64,000 bases of DNA from Erwinia typographi (lineage in GTDB: Bacteria > Pseudomonadota > Gammaproteobacteria > Enterobacterales > Enterobacteriaceae), in contig NZ_JRUQ01000040.1 in the NCBI RefSeq assembly GCF_000773975.1, positions 124,001 through 188,000 of the forward strand, written 5' to 3'. The stretch's first letter is position 1. The number at the start of each line of letters is the position of its first letter. Below the pieces are notes generated by a model. That model was not told the origin of the DNA. It searched no databases and saw nothing but the letters and a program-made list of their open reading frames with translations. The position numbers and the translations under genes were made by a program. Shown piece after piece: positions 50,566-61,249 of this stretch.

Positions 50566-52365
50566 TTATTTACTTTCTTTACCAACGTGGAGAATTGCAA
50601 GGAACGCTTCCTGAGGCAGCTCAACGTTACCCACCTGCTTCATTCGTTTCTTACCGTCTTTCTGCTTCTGTAACAGCTTTTTCTTACGGCTCACGTCACC
50701 GCCGTAGCATTTCGCCAGGACGTTTTTACGCAGCTGCTTGACGGTAGAACGGGCAATAATGTGGTTACCAATCGCCGCCTGAATTGCAATATCAAACTGC
50801 TGACGCGGGATCAGCTCACGCATTTTTTCAACCAGGTCACGACCGCGGTACTGCGCGTTGTCACGGTGAGTGATCAGCGCCAGCGCATCAACGCGTTCGG
50901 CGTTGATCAGCACATCCACGCGCACCATGTCGGAAGCCTGGAAACGCTTGAAGTTATAGTCCAGCGAGGCATAACCTCTGGAGGTAGATTTCAGACGATC
51001 AAAGAAGTCCAGCACCACTTCCGCCATTGGGATTTCGTAGGTCAACGCAACCTGGTTACCGTGGTAAACCATGTTGGTCTGCACGCCGCGCTTCTCAATA
51101 CACAGAGTGATGACGTTGCCGAGGAACTCCTGCGGCATCAGCATGTGACACTCGGCAATGGGCTCGCGCAGCTCTTCGATGTTGTTCAGCGGCGGCAGCT
51201 TGGCCGGGCTGTCCACGTAGACGGTTTCGCCTGCGGTGGTCACCACTTCGTACACTACCGTTGGTGCCGTGGTGATCAGGTCCAGATCGTATTCACGCTC
51301 CAGACGTTCCTGAATGATCTCCATGTGCAGCAGCCCCAGGAAGCCACAGCGGAAGCCGAAGCCCAGCGCCGTTGAGCTCTCTGGTTCGTAGAACAGGGAA
51401 GCATCGTTCAGGCTGAGTTTGCCCAGCGCATCACGGAAGGATTCATAATCGTCTGAGCTGATCGGGAACAGTCCGGCGTAAACCTGCGGCTTCACTTTTT
51501 TGAAGCCCGGCAGCGCTTTCTCCGCCGGATTACGCGACAGCGTCAGCGTATCCCCAACCGGCGCGCCAAGAATGTCTTTAATCGCACAAACCAGCCAGCC
51601 TACTTCGCCACAGTGCAGCGCATCGCGATCGACGCGCTTAGGGGTGAAGATGCCAAGGCGATCGGCGTTATATACCTGGCCGGTACTCATCACCTTAATT
51701 TTTTCACCTTTGCGCAGCGTGCCGTTCTTAACGCGGATCAGCGAGACCACACCCAGGTAGTTATCAAACCAGGAATCGATAATCAGCGCCTGTAGCGGGC
51801 CTTCAGGATCGCCTTCCGGCGGCGGAATATCACGCACTAAACGTTCGAGAACGTCCGGTACGCCCACGCCGGTTTTTGCCGAGCAGCGCACCGCATCCGT
51901 AGCATCAATACCAACAATGTCTTCGATTTCCTGAGCAACCCGATCCGGGTCCGCCGCAGGCAGATCGATCTTATTCAGCACCGGTACCACTTCCAGATCC
52001 ATTTCCATTGCGGTATAGCAGTTAGCCAGCGTCTGGGCTTCAACGCCCTGCCCGGCATCCACCACCAGCAATGCACCTTCACAGGCCGCCAGCGAGCGCG
52101 AAACTTCATAGGAGAAGTCTACGTGTCCTGGGGTGTCGATAAAATTGAGCTGGTAAGTTTCACCGTCCGGCGCGTGGTAAGCGAGGGTTACGCTTTGCGC
52201 CTTGATGGTAATGCCACGCTCGCGTTCCAGATCCATCGAATCCAGAACCTGCGCAGCCATTTCACGTTCGGTCAGGCCACCACAAATTTGAATCAAACGG
52301 TCAGAGAGCGTTGATTTGCCGTGATCGATATGCGCGATGACAGAAAAGTTTCTTATATGCTTCAT
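50566..52365 (-). CDS. lepA: Elongation factor 4 (LepA)
   Basis: Ribosome-associated GTPase with a role in initiation/30S biogenesis and back-translocation. The protein is 599 aa. N-terminal G motifs [24 protein letters not shown] and NKIDLP are followed by EF-G-like domains. The LepA-specific C-terminal domain ends with [23 protein letters not shown]. It is first of the lepA-lepB pair, as in E. coli. Confidence 0.98.
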   Translation of the reverse strand: MKHIRNFSVIAHIDHGKSTLSDRLIQICGGLTEREMAAQVLDSMDLERERGITIKAQSVTLAYHAPDGETYQLNFIDTPGHVDFSYEVSRSLAACEGALLVVDAGQGVEAQTLANCYTAMEMDLEVVPVLNKIDLPAADPDRVAQEIEDIVGIDATDAVRCSAKTGVGVPDVLERLVRDIPPPEGDPEGPLQALIIDSWFDNYLGVVSLIRVKNGTLRKGEKIKVMSTGQVYNADRLGIFTPKRVDRDALHCGEVGWLVCAIKDILGAPVGDTLTLSRNPAEKALPGFKKVKPQVYAGLFPISSDDYESFRDALGKLSLNDASLFYEPESSTALGFGFRCGFLGLLHMEIIQERLEREYDLDLITTAPTVVYEVVTTAGETVYVDSPAKLPPLNNIEELREPIAECHMLMPQEFLGNVITLCIEKRGVQTNMVYHGNQVALTYEIPMAEVVLDFFDRLKSTSRGYASLDYNFKRFQASDMVRVDVLINAERVDALALITHRDNAQYRGRDLVEKMRELIPRQQFDIAIQAAIGNHIIARSTVKQLRKNVLAKCYGGDVSRKKKLLQKQKDGKKRMKQVGNVELPQEAFLAILHVGKESK

Positions 52366-52597
52366 TTATATGAATATTTTCGCTTAAACGTTCGGTTTAA
52401 TTCTCGCGGTGGACACAGCTATCAACACTTCCTGCAATGTACCCGCCATCAATGAGCACGCATCTTACACTGTTAGCCCCCGCCACGAAAGAATTCACAT
52501 AGCTGGTCGGTCATCAAATTCGCAAAGGATTATGTCATTTCGCCTGCGGATCTGACTGTAGCCCCGCCGGTAAAATGCGCTGGTTGCAAGAGAGATG

Positions 52598-52621
52598 ATA
52601 AAAAGGCCGCTCTGGCGGCCT
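52598..52621 (-). terminator. rpoE-rseABC operon terminator
   Basis: A 7-bp stem AGGCCGC / GCGGCCT (52604-52621, loop TCTG) is followed on the minus strand by TTTTTATC. It lies 33 bases after the rseC stop and closes the operon before lepA. Confidence 0.88.
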
Positions 52622-52653
52622 GATTGAGGAATTCAGCGAGATAGCGCGCTGGC

Positions 52654-53118
52654 TCAAACGTCGGTTTCAACGCGCAGCGCATCGGCTGGCAGAGCGACGC
52701 TGAGAATAACCGGCTGGAAAGTGGCCGATTTGCCGAGCCAGCTGGAGAGCCCTCTGGCCACGATAAAGCCGCCCATACCGCCAAGCAGCGCGCCGCAGGC
52801 AGCGGCAAGATCGCTGTGGAACAGCGCCTGAAACAGGCCAGCGACAATGAATAAGCCAACCAGCGGCGTCATGTACACCAGCAGCGCAGAGCTGAGGAGG
52901 CTTTTTTCAGCAATTCCCAGCTCAATGCGCTGGCCGGCTTCCAGCGGCGTTACGCTCGCCACTTTCATCACATGCGCATTTTTCGGCCCAAGCTTATTCA
53001 GCATATGGCTGCCGCACCCCTTGCGCGCCGAACAACTGCTACAGGAGGTTTTCATTTCGGAATGCAGCGTCGCCACGCCGTTCTGCCACGACACTACCGT
53101 GGCCCACTCTCGCATCAT
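52654..53118 (-). CDS. rseC: SoxR-reducing / sigma-E factor regulatory protein RseC
   Basis: Inner-membrane protein, 154 aa. An N-terminal Cys-rich cytoplasmic segment (SCSSCSARKGCGSH) is followed by two membrane segments (SALLVYMTPLVGLFIVAGLFQ; AACGALLGGMGGFIVARG). In E. coli RseC supports SoxR reduction with the Rsx complex and has a mild effect on sigma-E. It overlaps the rseB stop by 4 bases and ends the operon. Confidence 0.95.
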   Translation of the reverse strand: MMREWATVVSWQNGVATLHSEMKTSCSSCSARKGCGSHMLNKLGPKNAHVMKVASVTPLEAGQRIELGIAEKSLLSSALLVYMTPLVGLFIVAGLFQALFHSDLAAACGALLGGMGGFIVARGLSSWLGKSATFQPVILSVALPADALRVETDV

Positions 53119-54071
53119 GGTGTCGTCCCTAAAGTGATCGCGTCTGCTATACGCTTGGCGGTTGAGGGAGGCACTTCGCCAACCACGGTGATTTCTGTGT
53201 TGTTATGCACCACAGTCTGCACCGTACGACGCCCATTGCGCAAGAGCTGCGGAGTGCTGTTTTTATCCGCTGCGCTGACGTTGATCGAGAAGCTGAACAG
53301 ACCGTCAGAATAGAGTCGGGACTCCACCGGCTTATTCAGCGATGGGATCTGGCGACGGCTCTGGGTCACTTCCTTCATCCCGTCGGGCAGCCAGCCAGCC
53401 TTCCAGTTCAAGGTGACATTTTCAACCGGTGGTATGGAGAGTGACGTTGGTAAGGTGGCTTTTTCAAGCCCTCTCATCATGGCGTTAACGCCCTCGTCTA
53501 CCGCAAAGCTGACCACACGGTACTGCTCCAGCGTTTCACCATCGCGGTCCAGCAAATCGATCCGCAGCGGCAGCTTGGTGTCGTTGTCCAGCCAGACGAT
53601 GTAGCTGTAGCGCGTCCCATCCCGCGCGACGATGCGAATGACTTCACAGATTTGATCGGCAACGCGCGTCCGCCCTACCGGAACAAAATCATAGTCATCG
53701 GCGAGCTGACGGAAATTGGCGTAAACCAGCGGGGGAAGCGAATCGACAATATGGTCGCTGGTGAGGGTAAACGGTTCCAGCCCAGGTTCGAAGTAGCTGA
53801 CTTCGCTCCCTCGCTGAATGATCTCACGGCGCGGGCCATCCATCTGCAGCAGCTGCGCATAGACTTTGTTATCGAGCACGGCGTGACGGTAGCGTAGAGA
53901 TTCAATCCCTAAACGCGAAACGTTGATATAGGCGAGTTCATAACTGAGAGACTGGCTGGCCTGCTCCATCTGTTGCAACAACGCCCCGGAGGTGGTTGAT
54001 TCCGCCGGGGCGACACTGGAGTACATCAGGCTGCCAGCCATAAGGCTGACGGCACACCAAAGTTGCTTCAT
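53115..54071 (-). CDS. rseB: Sigma-E regulatory protein RseB
   Basis: Periplasmic protein, 318 aa, that binds RseA and protects it from DegS. It also senses lipopolysaccharide. An N-terminal signal peptide (LWCAVSLMAGSLMYSSVAPAES) precedes a lipoprotein-localisation-like large domain (about 25-210) and a smaller C-terminal domain. It overlaps rseA by one base (TAATG) and rseC by four, so all are coupled. Confidence 0.96.
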   Translation of the reverse strand: MKQLWCAVSLMAGSLMYSSVAPAESTTSGALLQQMEQASQSLSYELAYINVSRLGIESLRYRHAVLDNKVYAQLLQMDGPRREIIQRGSEVSYFEPGLEPFTLTSDHIVDSLPPLVYANFRQLADDYDFVPVGRTRVADQICEVIRIVARDGTRYSYIVWLDNDTKLPLRIDLLDRDGETLEQYRVVSFAVDEGVNAMMRGLEKATLPTSLSIPPVENVTLNWKAGWLPDGMKEVTQSRRQIPSLNKPVESRLYSDGLFSFSINVSAADKNSTPQLLRNGRRTVQTVVHNNTEITVVGEVPPSTAKRIADAITLGTTP

Positions 54072-54727
54072 TACTGCTGCTGAATTCCTAACGACTGATT
54101 ACCCGGAACCTGAACAGCGGCCTGCTGATCGGGTGCCTGCTCAAACTGGAGCTGGTTTGAATGGAGACGTCGCTGCAGCTCGTAGTCCTGCAGCATCGCG
54201 TTAACGCGACGACGCGAATCCTGAACCTGCTGGGTCGCATTCGAATTAACGCTGGTGCTATCGGCTGAAGGTACGCCCAGGCTCACGGGAGACGCCTGTC
54301 CCATCATCGGCAGCGTGTTAAACACCGGCGAGTCGGACTGGCTCTGACCGCTCTGCGGCTGGTTGTAATGCTGCACGCCGACAATCACCGCCAGAGAGAC
54401 GCAGGCCGCAACGCCAACCTGAGTGATCTGTGCCGCCCACGGACGCACTTTGTGCCAGAACGGCATATTTTCATAGCGCTCTGGTTTCGGCTGCGATTCA
54501 GGGATCAGCTGCGTAGTTCTGTTAACCGGCTCCAGTTCGATGGCGGCTGCAACGCGTGCGGCAATATCGAAATGCATAACCTGACCGACATCGCCCCGCA
54601 GGGTATCGCGAATCAGGTGATAGCTTTCCCAATTCTTTTGCAGCGTAGCGTCTTTAGACAATGCGGATAAAACTTCATTATCTAAAGTCTCACCATCCAT
54701 TAAAGCGGAAAGTTGTTCTTTCTGCAT
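54071..54727 (-). CDS. rseA: Anti-sigma-E factor RseA
   Basis: Single-pass inner-membrane anti-sigma factor, 218 aa, that holds RpoE inactive until DegS and RseP cut it. The cytoplasmic sigma-binding domain covers residues 1-about 66 (MQKEQLSALMDGE...). The membrane segment is near ITQVGVAACVSLAVIVGV (about 98-115). A Gln/Ser-rich periplasmic part follows. It lies 30 bases after rpoE. Confidence 0.97.
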   Translation of the reverse strand: MQKEQLSALMDGETLDNEVLSALSKDATLQKNWESYHLIRDTLRGDVGQVMHFDIAARVAAAIELEPVNRTTQLIPESQPKPERYENMPFWHKVRPWAAQITQVGVAACVSLAVIVGVQHYNQPQSGQSQSDSPVFNTLPMMGQASPVSLGVPSADSTSVNSNATQQVQDSRRRVNAMLQDYELQRRLHSNQLQFEQAPDQQAAVQVPGNQSLGIQQQ

Positions 54728-54757
54728 GCCTCAGTACCCTTCCTGTATACGCCATTG

Positions 54758-55333
54758 CTAGCGTTGGATAAGCGGTTGAATTTTATTATCAATAGCTTCT
54801 CGAGCGCGGAAAATACGGGAACGTACCGTACCCACCGGGCAATCCATGATGGCGGCTATCTCTTCGTAGCTCAAGCCATCTATCTCCCTTAAGGTGATCG
54901 CCATGCGGAGATCTTCAGGGAGCGTCTCAATGGTATGAAAAACTATCTGTTTCAATTCTTCAGACAACATTAAGTTCTCAGGGTTCGAAATTTCTTTCAA
55001 TGCGCCTGCACTTTCGAAGTTTTCTGCGTCGATCGCGTCCACATCGCTGGCGGGAGGACGACGCCCCTGAGCAACAAGGTAATTTTTGGCCGTGTTCACG
55101 GCGATCCTGTAGAGCCAGGTATAAAAGGCGCTGTCGCCGCGGAAAGATTCCAGCGCGCGATAGGCTTTGATAAATGACTCCTGCACTACATCAGGCACAT
55201 CTCCAGAGGGCACATAGCGGGACACCAGACTCGCCACTTTATGCTGGTAGCGAACCACCAGTAAATTGAACGACTTCTGATCTCCTTTTTGTACTCGCTC
55301 AACGAGAACCTGATCCGTTAACTGCTCGCTCAT
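54758..55333 (-). CDS. rpoE: RNA polymerase sigma-E factor
   Basis: ECF sigma factor, 191 aa, for the envelope stress response. Region 2 (VQESFIKAYRALESFRGDSAFYTWLYRIAVNTAKN) and region 4 (LREIDGLSYEEIAAIMDCPVGTVRSRIFRAREAI) are complete. It heads rpoE-rseA-rseB-rseC. A consensus sigma-E promoter lies 83 bases upstream of the ATG, so it is autoregulated. Confidence 0.98.
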   Translation of the reverse strand: MSEQLTDQVLVERVQKGDQKSFNLLVVRYQHKVASLVSRYVPSGDVPDVVQESFIKAYRALESFRGDSAFYTWLYRIAVNTAKNYLVAQGRRPPASDVDAIDAENFESAGALKEISNPENLMLSEELKQIVFHTIETLPEDLRMAITLREIDGLSYEEIAAIMDCPVGTVRSRIFRAREAIDNKIQPLIQR

Positions 55334-55415
55334 CCGAGGTAAAGTCTCCCCAAATCTTTTTCCACGCGTTTATGAACTACCCGCAATAACTCATTTTTTT
55401 TGAGCAAGCATCCGC

Positions 55416-55443
55416 TTTGAGTGGTCATCATGAGTAAAGTTCC
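55416..55443 (-). promoter_or_regulatory. Sigma-E-dependent promoter of rpoE
   Basis: On the minus strand GGAACTT (55437-55443), 16 bases, TCAAA (55416-55420). Both elements fit the sigma-E consensus at normal spacing, so RpoE activates its own operon. Confidence 0.85.
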
Positions 55444-55783
55444 ATTGCGCCATTATATTTGTGATGTCCTGTCGGGAAAGGATAAACCAGCGATCATTTT
55501 TATGATTTCTGACTGATTTAAGCAGCCACTGCCCCTTTGCTCTTCTGCCCGTAGACAAAAGAGTCCCGACAACGCCGCAGAGTACCCCATGAAGCCTGCT
55601 ATTTCATCCTAAAATCACCGGAATTCCAGACTATTCGCAATATTAAATCTTATTCAACATAAATAGATGCAGTTTGACGCCATCCTTACATTATCAAAAC
55701 ACAGGCCAGCTCACACTTTCCCGGTTGACAAACAAAAAGACTTTTTTCAGGCCGAAATTGGGTGCTATGCTCAGCAAACCACC

Positions 55784-55801
55784 TGTTTAGTAAATTAAAC
55801 A
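55784..55801 (+). promoter_or_regulatory. NadR operator of nadB
   Basis: TGTTTAGTAAATTAAACA is a perfect TGTTTA-N6-TAAACA NadR box. It ends two bases before the nadB ATG and so also occupies the position of the ribosome-binding site. NadR represses NAD synthesis genes when NAD is high. Confidence 0.88.
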
Positions 55802-55803
55802 TC

Positions 55804-57405
55804 ATGACAACTTCCTCTGACTACAGCTGTGACGTGCTGATCGTCGGCAGCGGCGCCGCTGGCTTGACGCTGGCGCTGCGGCTGGCTGAAAAACACCGGG
55901 TCACCGTCCTGAGTAAAGGACCGGTAAGCGAAGGCTCAACTTTCTACGCGCAGGGCGGGATTGCCGCCGTATTCGATGAAACTGACAGCATTGAATCCCA
56001 TGTTGAAGACACGCTGATTGCCGGCGGCGGGCTGTGCGATCGGCAGGCGGTTTCGTTTATCGCCAGCAATGCGCGCCACTGCGTCCAGTGGCTGATCGAT
56101 AACGGCATGTTGTTTGATAAGGAAAACCCGGACAACGCCGATGAGCGTTATCACCTGACCCGTGAAGGCGGTCACAGCCACCGCAGAATTTTACACAGCG
56201 CCGACGCCACCGGCCGCGCCGTAGAAAACACGCTGGTCAGCCAGGCGCTGAGCCATCCCAACATTCATATTATCGAACGCAGTAACGCGGTTGATTTAAT
56301 AGTCTCGGATAAAATCGGCCTGCCGGGCGAGCGCCGCGTAGTGGGTGCCTATATCTGGAATCGCAAACGGGAAAAAGTTGAAACCTGCCGGGCTCGCTCC
56401 GTGGTGCTGGCTACCGGCGGCGCGGCAAAGGTTTATCAGTACACCACTAACCCGGACGTGGCCTCTGGCGACGGCATTGCGATGGCCTGGCGCGCAGGCT
56501 GCCGGGTTGCCAACCTGGAGTTTAATCAGTTCCATCCCACCTGCCTGTTCCACCCGGATGCCCGCAACTTCCTGCTGACGGAAGCGCTGCGTGGTGAAGG
56601 CGCGGTACTTAAGCGACCTGACGGCAGCCGCTTTATGCCTGACTTTGACCAGCGCGCTGAGTTAGCCCCGCGCGATATCGTAGCGCGCGCTATCGACCAT
56701 GAGATGAAACGACTTGGCGCGGACTGCATGTATCTGGATATCAGCCATAAACCGGCCGGGTTTATTCGCGCGCACTTCCCAACGATCGATGAAAAGTTAA
56801 CTACGCTCGGCTTCGATCTGACTAAAGAGCCGATCCCTATCGTCCCTGCCGCGCACTATACCTGCGGCGGCGTGGTCGTCGACCAGCACGGACGCACGGA
56901 TATTGCCGGGCTGTATGCCATTGGCGAAGTCAGCTACACCGGCCTGCATGGCGCTAACCGCCTGGCCTCAAACTCCCTGCTGGAGTGCCTGGTGTACGGT
57001 TGGTCTGCGGCGGAAGACATTAACCTTCATCTGCGCGAAGCTTCCCTGCCGGAGAAGCTGCCGCAGTGGGATGAAAGCCGCGTCGATGATTCCGACGAAC
57101 GGGTAGTGATCCAGCATAACTGGCACGAGCTGCGCCTGCTGATGTGGGACTACGTGGGAATTGTGCGCACGACTAAGCGTCTTGAGCGAGCGCTGCGCCG
57201 CATCAACATGCTGCAACAGGAGATTGATGAGTATTACGCCAACTTCCGCATTTCTAATAATCTGCTGGAACTGCGTAACCTGGTGCAGGTCGCCGAGCTG
57301 ATCGTCCGCTGTGCGATGGCGCGTAAAGAGAGCCGGGGCCTGCACTTCACGCTCGACTATCCGCAGCTGCTCGACGAGGCAAAACCGACCTTTCTGTCGC
57401 CTTAA
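55804..57405 (+). CDS. nadB: L-aspartate oxidase
   Basis: FAD enzyme that makes iminoaspartate, the first step of NAD synthesis, used by the Fe-S enzyme NadA. The protein is 533 aa. FAD-binding [17 protein letters not shown] is near the N-terminus. [36 protein letters not shown] and the C-terminal [12 protein letters not shown] are conserved. ATG 55804 gives [17 protein letters not shown], in line with E. coli; there is no strong Shine-Dalgarno. The gene ends directly against trmN. Confidence 0.97.
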   Translation: MTTSSDYSCDVLIVGSGAAGLTLALRLAEKHRVTVLSKGPVSEGSTFYAQGGIAAVFDETDSIESHVEDTLIAGGGLCDRQAVSFIASNARHCVQWLIDNGMLFDKENPDNADERYHLTREGGHSHRRILHSADATGRAVENTLVSQALSHPNIHIIERSNAVDLIVSDKIGLPGERRVVGAYIWNRKREKVETCRARSVVLATGGAAKVYQYTTNPDVASGDGIAMAWRAGCRVANLEFNQFHPTCLFHPDARNFLLTEALRGEGAVLKRPDGSRFMPDFDQRAELAPRDIVARAIDHEMKRLGADCMYLDISHKPAGFIRAHFPTIDEKLTTLGFDLTKEPIPIVPAAHYTCGGVVVDQHGRTDIAGLYAIGEVSYTGLHGANRLASNSLLECLVYGWSAAEDINLHLREASLPEKLPQWDESRVDDSDERVVIQHNWHELRLLMWDYVGIVRTTKRLERALRRINMLQQEIDEYYANFRISNNLLELRNLVQVAELIVRCAMARKESRGLHFTLDYPQLLDEAKPTFLSP

Positions 57406-58143
57406 TCAGCGGAACAGATAGAAGTCACGAGTCAGACTGCAATGCGCTTCCGAGTAGTTGTGGTCCGGCCCGCGAATGGTCATCCGGTCAATAAACAGTT
57501 CCCCCGGCTTGGGTGACAGAGCCAGCAAAACCCGGTTTGGCGGCCGCATCTCGGTGTCGGAGATATCCGTGCGGCAGTGCAGATGCCATCCGCGCTGCCG
57601 GGCAAATTCCACCAGCTTATCCCCCGCCGCCGCAGGCAGCACCAGGCAGAAAAAACCGTCTTCCGTAATCAACGCTTCCGCACAGGCCAGCAGCACATCG
57701 TGCGTCAAATCCGTGGTATAACGGGCTGCAGCACGCTCAGGGCTGGCACAGTCAACGCCGGGAACAAAATAGGGTGGATTACTGACGATCAGCGAATAGC
57801 GCTGTTCGGCATTTTTTGACCAGTGGCGGATATCGTCCTGCCAGATGTGAATACGCTCCGCCCAGGGCGACGCCGCCGCGTTTTCCCGCGCCTGTCCGGC
57901 GGCCTGCTCGTCCAGCTCAACGGCATCGATCGCCACATCCTGCCCGGTCCGCTGCGCTAACATTAGCGCGATCAGCCCGCTGCCAGTGCCAATATCCAGC
58001 ACCCGTTGCGCCCCGGCAACCGGTGCCCAGGCACCCAGCAAAACGCCATCGGTTCCCACCTTCATCGCACAGCGATCGTGAGCGACGAAAAATTGTTTGA
58101 AGGTAAACCCATTGGCGCGCAGAACGGTTTTCTGTTGAGACAT
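57406..58143 (-). CDS. trmN: tRNA1(Val) (adenine(37)-N6)-methyltransferase
   Basis: SAM-dependent methyltransferase (YfiC/TrmN6), 245 aa, for m6A37 of tRNA-Val. [18 protein letters not shown] is the SAM motif and [10 protein letters not shown] the catalytic NPPY motif. The frame stays open far upstream through srmB antisense, but ATG 58143 ([18 protein letters not shown]) is the family start. It converges on nadB with no intergenic base and is divergent from srmB. Confidence 0.95.
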   Translation of the reverse strand: MSQQKTVLRANGFTFKQFFVAHDRCAMKVGTDGVLLGAWAPVAGAQRVLDIGTGSGLIALMLAQRTGQDVAIDAVELDEQAAGQARENAAASPWAERIHIWQDDIRHWSKNAEQRYSLIVSNPPYFVPGVDCASPERAAARYTTDLTHDVLLACAEALITEDGFFCLVLPAAAGDKLVEFARQRGWHLHCRTDISDTEMRPPNRVLLALSPKPGELFIDRMTIRGPDHNYSEAHCSLTRDFYLFR

Positions 58144-58275
58144 TTGACTGACCTGAAGTGATAACGGCGCTAGCATAGGACAATAAACCCGTAAGGAAAA
58201 GTCATTCAGACCACACAAACAGATGAAGATCGCGTTCAATCTGTCTATAATCAGCGCCCCAAACTGAGGTAGACC

Positions 58276-59604
58276 ATGACTGTAACCACTTTTTCCGAAC
58301 TCGAACTTGATGAAAGCCTGCTGAGAGCTTTGCAGGAAAAGGGCTTCACTCGCCCTACGGCTATCCAGGCCGCTGCGATCCCGCCTGCACTGGAGGGTCG
58401 TGACGTTCTGGGTTCGGCACCAACCGGTACAGGCAAAACGGCGGCTTATCTGCTGCCGGTGCTTCAGCATCTTCTTGATTTCCCTCGTAAGAAATCCGGC
58501 CCGCCGCGTATTCTGATCGTCACCCCCACACGCGAACTGGCGATGCAGGTTGCTGACCAGGCGCGTGATTTGGCGAAACACACCCATCTGGATATCGCGA
58601 CCATAACCGGCGGCGTCGCGTTTATGAACCACGCGGAAGTGTTCAGCGAAAACCAGGACGTGGTGGTCGCCACCACCGGCCGCCTGCTGCAATACATCAA
58701 AGAAGAGAATTTTGACTGCCGTGCGGTAGAAACGCTGATCCTGGATGAAGCGGATCGAATGCTGGACATGGGTTTTGCTCAGGATATCGAAACCATCGCG
58801 GCCGAGACGCGCTGGCGCAAACAGACGCTGCTGTTCTCCGCCACGCTGGAAGGGGATGCTATTAAAGACTTCTCCGAGCGTCTGCTGAACGACCCCGAAG
58901 AAATCGAAGCTGATCCGGCGCGGCGCGAGCGCAAGAAAATCCTCCAGTGGTACTACCGCGCAGATGACATTAAGCATAAAACCGCGCTGCTGATCCACTT
59001 GCTGAAGCAGCCTGAGGTCACCCGTTCAGTGGTATTTGTACGCAAGCGCGAGCGTGTGCACGAGCTGTGCGGCTGGCTGCGTGAAGCGGGTATCAATACC
59101 AGCTATCTGGAAGGCGAACTGGAGCAATTTAAGCGTAACGAAGCGATTAAACGCGTAGTCGATGGCCGGGTGAACGTACTGGTTGCTACCGATGTGGCGG
59201 CGCGCGGTATTGATATCGATGATGTCAGCCACGTATTCAACTTCGATATGCCGCTAACTTCGGATACCTATCTGCACCGTATCGGGCGTACAGGTCGCGC
59301 TGGCAAAAAAGGCATCGCCATTTCTCTGGTTGAAGCGCACGACAATCTGCTGCTGGGCAAAGTTACCCGCTACATCAAAGAGCCGCTGAAATCGCGAACC
59401 ATTGATGAGCTGCGCCCGACAACCCGTCCGCCAAGCGAAAAGCTAAATGGCAAACCGTCGAAGAAAGTGCTGGCCAAACGCAAAGAGAAAAAAGAGAACG
59501 AACAGAAAGAGGCGAAGCCGCGCGTGAAAGAGCGCCACCGCAATACCAAAAACATTGGTAAGCGCCGTAAGCCAACGGCCGCTAAAACGGACAGTGCTGA
59601 ATAA
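58276..59604 (+). CDS. srmB: ATP-dependent RNA helicase SrmB
   Basis: DEAD-box helicase for early 50S ribosome assembly. The protein is 442 aa. Motifs in order: Q motif (GFTRPTAIQ), Walker A (APTGTGKT), PTRELAM, DEAD ([11 protein letters not shown]), SAT (FSATLEG), [11 protein letters not shown] and [11 protein letters not shown] Lys/Arg-rich tail (residues about 385-442) is typical for SrmB. Terminated by a strong hairpin. Confidence 0.97.
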   Translation: MTVTTFSELELDESLLRALQEKGFTRPTAIQAAAIPPALEGRDVLGSAPTGTGKTAAYLLPVLQHLLDFPRKKSGPPRILIVTPTRELAMQVADQARDLAKHTHLDIATITGGVAFMNHAEVFSENQDVVVATTGRLLQYIKEENFDCRAVETLILDEADRMLDMGFAQDIETIAAETRWRKQTLLFSATLEGDAIKDFSERLLNDPEEIEADPARRERKKILQWYYRADDIKHKTALLIHLLKQPEVTRSVVFVRKRERVHELCGWLREAGINTSYLEGELEQFKRNEAIKRVVDGRVNVLVATDVAARGIDIDDVSHVFNFDMPLTSDTYLHRIGRTGRAGKKGIAISLVEAHDNLLLGKVTRYIKEPLKSRTIDELRPTTRPPSEKLNGKPSKKVLAKRKEKKENEQKEAKPRVKERHRNTKNIGKRRKPTAAKTDSAE

Positions 59605-59616
59605 TTACACCGCACA

Positions 59617-59648
59617 ACAAAAAACCGCCCTCGTCAGGCGGTTTTTTT
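59617..59648 (+). terminator. srmB terminator
   Basis: Stem AAAACCGCC / GGCGGTTTT (59621-59645) followed by a T-run to 59648. The A-run on the other side makes it potentially bidirectional. It lies about 15 bases after the srmB stop. Confidence 0.9.
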
Positions 59649-59849
59649 ATGGCTTTCATTCAGTGAAATGCGCTGTCTGCGTGATGTTAATCCTGAGACG
59701 GAGCATTTACCGGGAGACGACAAGCATAGCCACAAGAGCGGTGCCATTTCCTGCTTATTTTTCAATGCGTTGAAAAAATTAAGCGCTGATGTTTTTTTCA
59801 ACACGCGCCATGTTTCCCCAACATAAAGCGCGTGTTTTTAACCGTGTTG

Positions 59850-60233
59850 TTACAGACTTTCGGTAAATGTACGGGCAATCACGTCACGCTGCTGCTCAGG
59901 CGTCAGCGAATTGAAACGCACGGCGTAGCCTGAAACACGAATGGTTAGCTGCGGATATTTTTCAGGGTGTTCAACCGCATCCTGTAGGGTTTCGCGTCTC
60001 AGGACGTTAACGTTCAGATGCTGTCCACCTTCCACGCGCACTTCAGGCTTCACTTCCAGCGGAATTTCACGGTATTCGATCTGGCCCAGATCGCTGACTG
60101 GCACAACCTGATCCGCGTTGTAACCCTCTTTTGCGCAGACGCAGCGCGCCTCAGCTTTTACATCATCCAGCAGCCAGAATGAGTTCAGCAGACCGGCATT
60201 GGATGCTTTAGTAATTTGAATTCCGGTAATCAT
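59850..60233 (-). CDS. grcA: Autonomous glycyl radical cofactor GrcA
   Basis: A 127-aa spare part for pyruvate formate-lyase. It replaces the oxygen-damaged C-terminal glycyl radical domain. The radical motif [21 protein letters not shown] is complete near the C-terminus. The N-terminus [22 protein letters not shown] is as in E. coli YfiD. ATG 60233 follows a GGGAGGC ribosome site. Two FNR-like sites spaced as in E. coli lie upstream, so it is expected to rise at low oxygen. Confidence 0.96.
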   Translation of the reverse strand: MITGIQITKASNAGLLNSFWLLDDVKAEARCVCAKEGYNADQVVPVSDLGQIEYREIPLEVKPEVRVEGGQHLNVNVLRRETLQDAVEHPEKYPQLTIRVSGYAVRFNSLTPEQQRDVIARTFTESL

Positions 60234-60296
60234 GATTTTGCCTCCCAGGCAGTTCGGTGCTGATTGCATCAGCGATTGAGAAAGGGTGGGATTTTT

Positions 60297-60407
60297 TTGA
60301 TCCTATTCAATCTGTATATCAGCCTCACACCGCCGCTTCCTTGACCAAAATCAATTTACGCTAAACCGCCAAAAGGTACATTCAGACAACCTGATGATTT
60401 ATATCAA
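60297..60407 (-). promoter_or_regulatory. FNR-type sites upstream of grcA
   Basis: Three near-consensus FNR sites (TTGAT-N4-ATCAA): 60297-60310 (TTGATCCTATTCAA), 60341-60354 (TTGACCAAAATCAA) and 60394-60407 (ATGATTTATATCAA), each with one mismatch. The centres of the last two are 53 bases apart, equal to the -40.5/-93.5 spacing known for E. coli yfiD. That would place the start near 60307 and put the first site over it. Confidence 0.65.
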
Positions 60408-60520
60408 TTTTCCCTCAGCCGGGGTTTAATATTTTTTTGTAAAATATCAACTTTTTTTTAAGTTTTACCGGCTACGGATCCACGCTAAGCTAGATGGCTG
60501 AAAATCAAAAGGAGGCCAAG

Positions 60521-61201
60521 ATGGTCAATACGCTGACCTGGCACGACGTGCTGGCAGAGGAAAAAGAGAAGCCCTATTTCATTGAAACGTTGACTAAAGT
60601 TGCCAACGAGCGCGCGGCAGGGAAAACCGTGTATCCGCCGCAGAAGGACGTTTTCAATGCCTTTCGCCTGACGGAGCTGGGGCAGATCAAAGTGGTTATC
60701 CTCGGCCAGGACCCTTATCACGGTCCTCATCAGGCTCACGGTCTGGCCTTCTCCGTGCTGCCCGGCGTTGCCGTGCCGCCTTCATTAATGAATATGTATA
60801 AAGAACTGGAGACGGATATCCCCGGCTTCAGGCGCCCGCAGCATGGCTTTCTTGAAAGCTGGGCGAAGCAGGGCGTGATGCTGCTGAACACGGTATTGAC
60901 CGTTGAAGGCGGCAATGCGCATTCGCACGCAAAGTTTGGCTGGGAGACCTTTACGGATAACGTTATCAGCGCCATCAATGAACATCGCGAAGGCGTGGTA
61001 TTTCTTCTGTGGGGATCGCACGCGCAGAAAAAAGGCAGCATTATCGACCGCAAACGTCATCACGTATTGCTGGCGCCTCACCCTTCCCCGCTCTCTGCTC
61101 ATCGCGGTTTCTTTGGCAGCGGTCATTTTTCCCGTACCAACGAGTGGCTTGCGCAGCGAGGCGAATCGCCCATCGACTGGCAGCCGGTTTTACCGGAATA
61201 A
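60521..61201 (+). CDS. ung: Uracil-DNA glycosylase
   Basis: Removes uracil from DNA. The protein is 226 aa. The catalytic water-activating motif GQDPYHGP, the Leu/Phe uracil pocket (FSVLPGV) and the DNA-intercalation motif [13 protein letters not shown] are intact. ATG 60521 follows AAGGAGGCCAAG, so it is preferred over an ATG at 60494. It is next to grpE, unlike in E. coli where about 30 kb separate them. Confidence 0.97.
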   Translation: MVNTLTWHDVLAEEKEKPYFIETLTKVANERAAGKTVYPPQKDVFNAFRLTELGQIKVVILGQDPYHGPHQAHGLAFSVLPGVAVPPSLMNMYKELETDIPGFRRPQHGFLESWAKQGVMLLNTVLTVEGGNAHSHAKFGWETFTDNVISAINEHREGVVFLLWGSHAQKKGSIIDRKRHHVLLAPHPSPLSAHRGFFGSGHFSRTNEWLAQRGESPIDWQPVLPE

Positions 61202-61206
61202 GCGCA

Positions 61207-61236
61207 CAAAAAAAGCACCCGAAGGTGCTTTTTTTT
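61207..61236. terminator. Bidirectional terminator between ung and grpE
   Basis: AAAAAAAGCACC, loop CGAA, GGTGCTTTTTTTT. The short stem is flanked by A- and T-runs on both sides and serves both convergent genes. Confidence 0.9.
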
Positions 61237-61249
61237 ACCAGCTGGCCGC

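Larger units (their letters stand above)
55334..55803. other. 470-base divergent region between rpoE and nadB
   Basis: It holds the autoregulated sigma-E promoter (55416-55443), an AT-rich stretch at about 55600-55740, and the NadR operator just before nadB. No conserved leader peptide or RNA gene is evident. In E. coli a short rseD frame precedes rpoE; I could not recognise a matching frame here. Confidence 0.55.

Noticed and set aside
58144..58998. Upstream extension of trmN across srmB
   Set aside because: The family start MSQQKTV at 58143 is clear, and the extension is antisense to conserved helicase motifs of SrmB.
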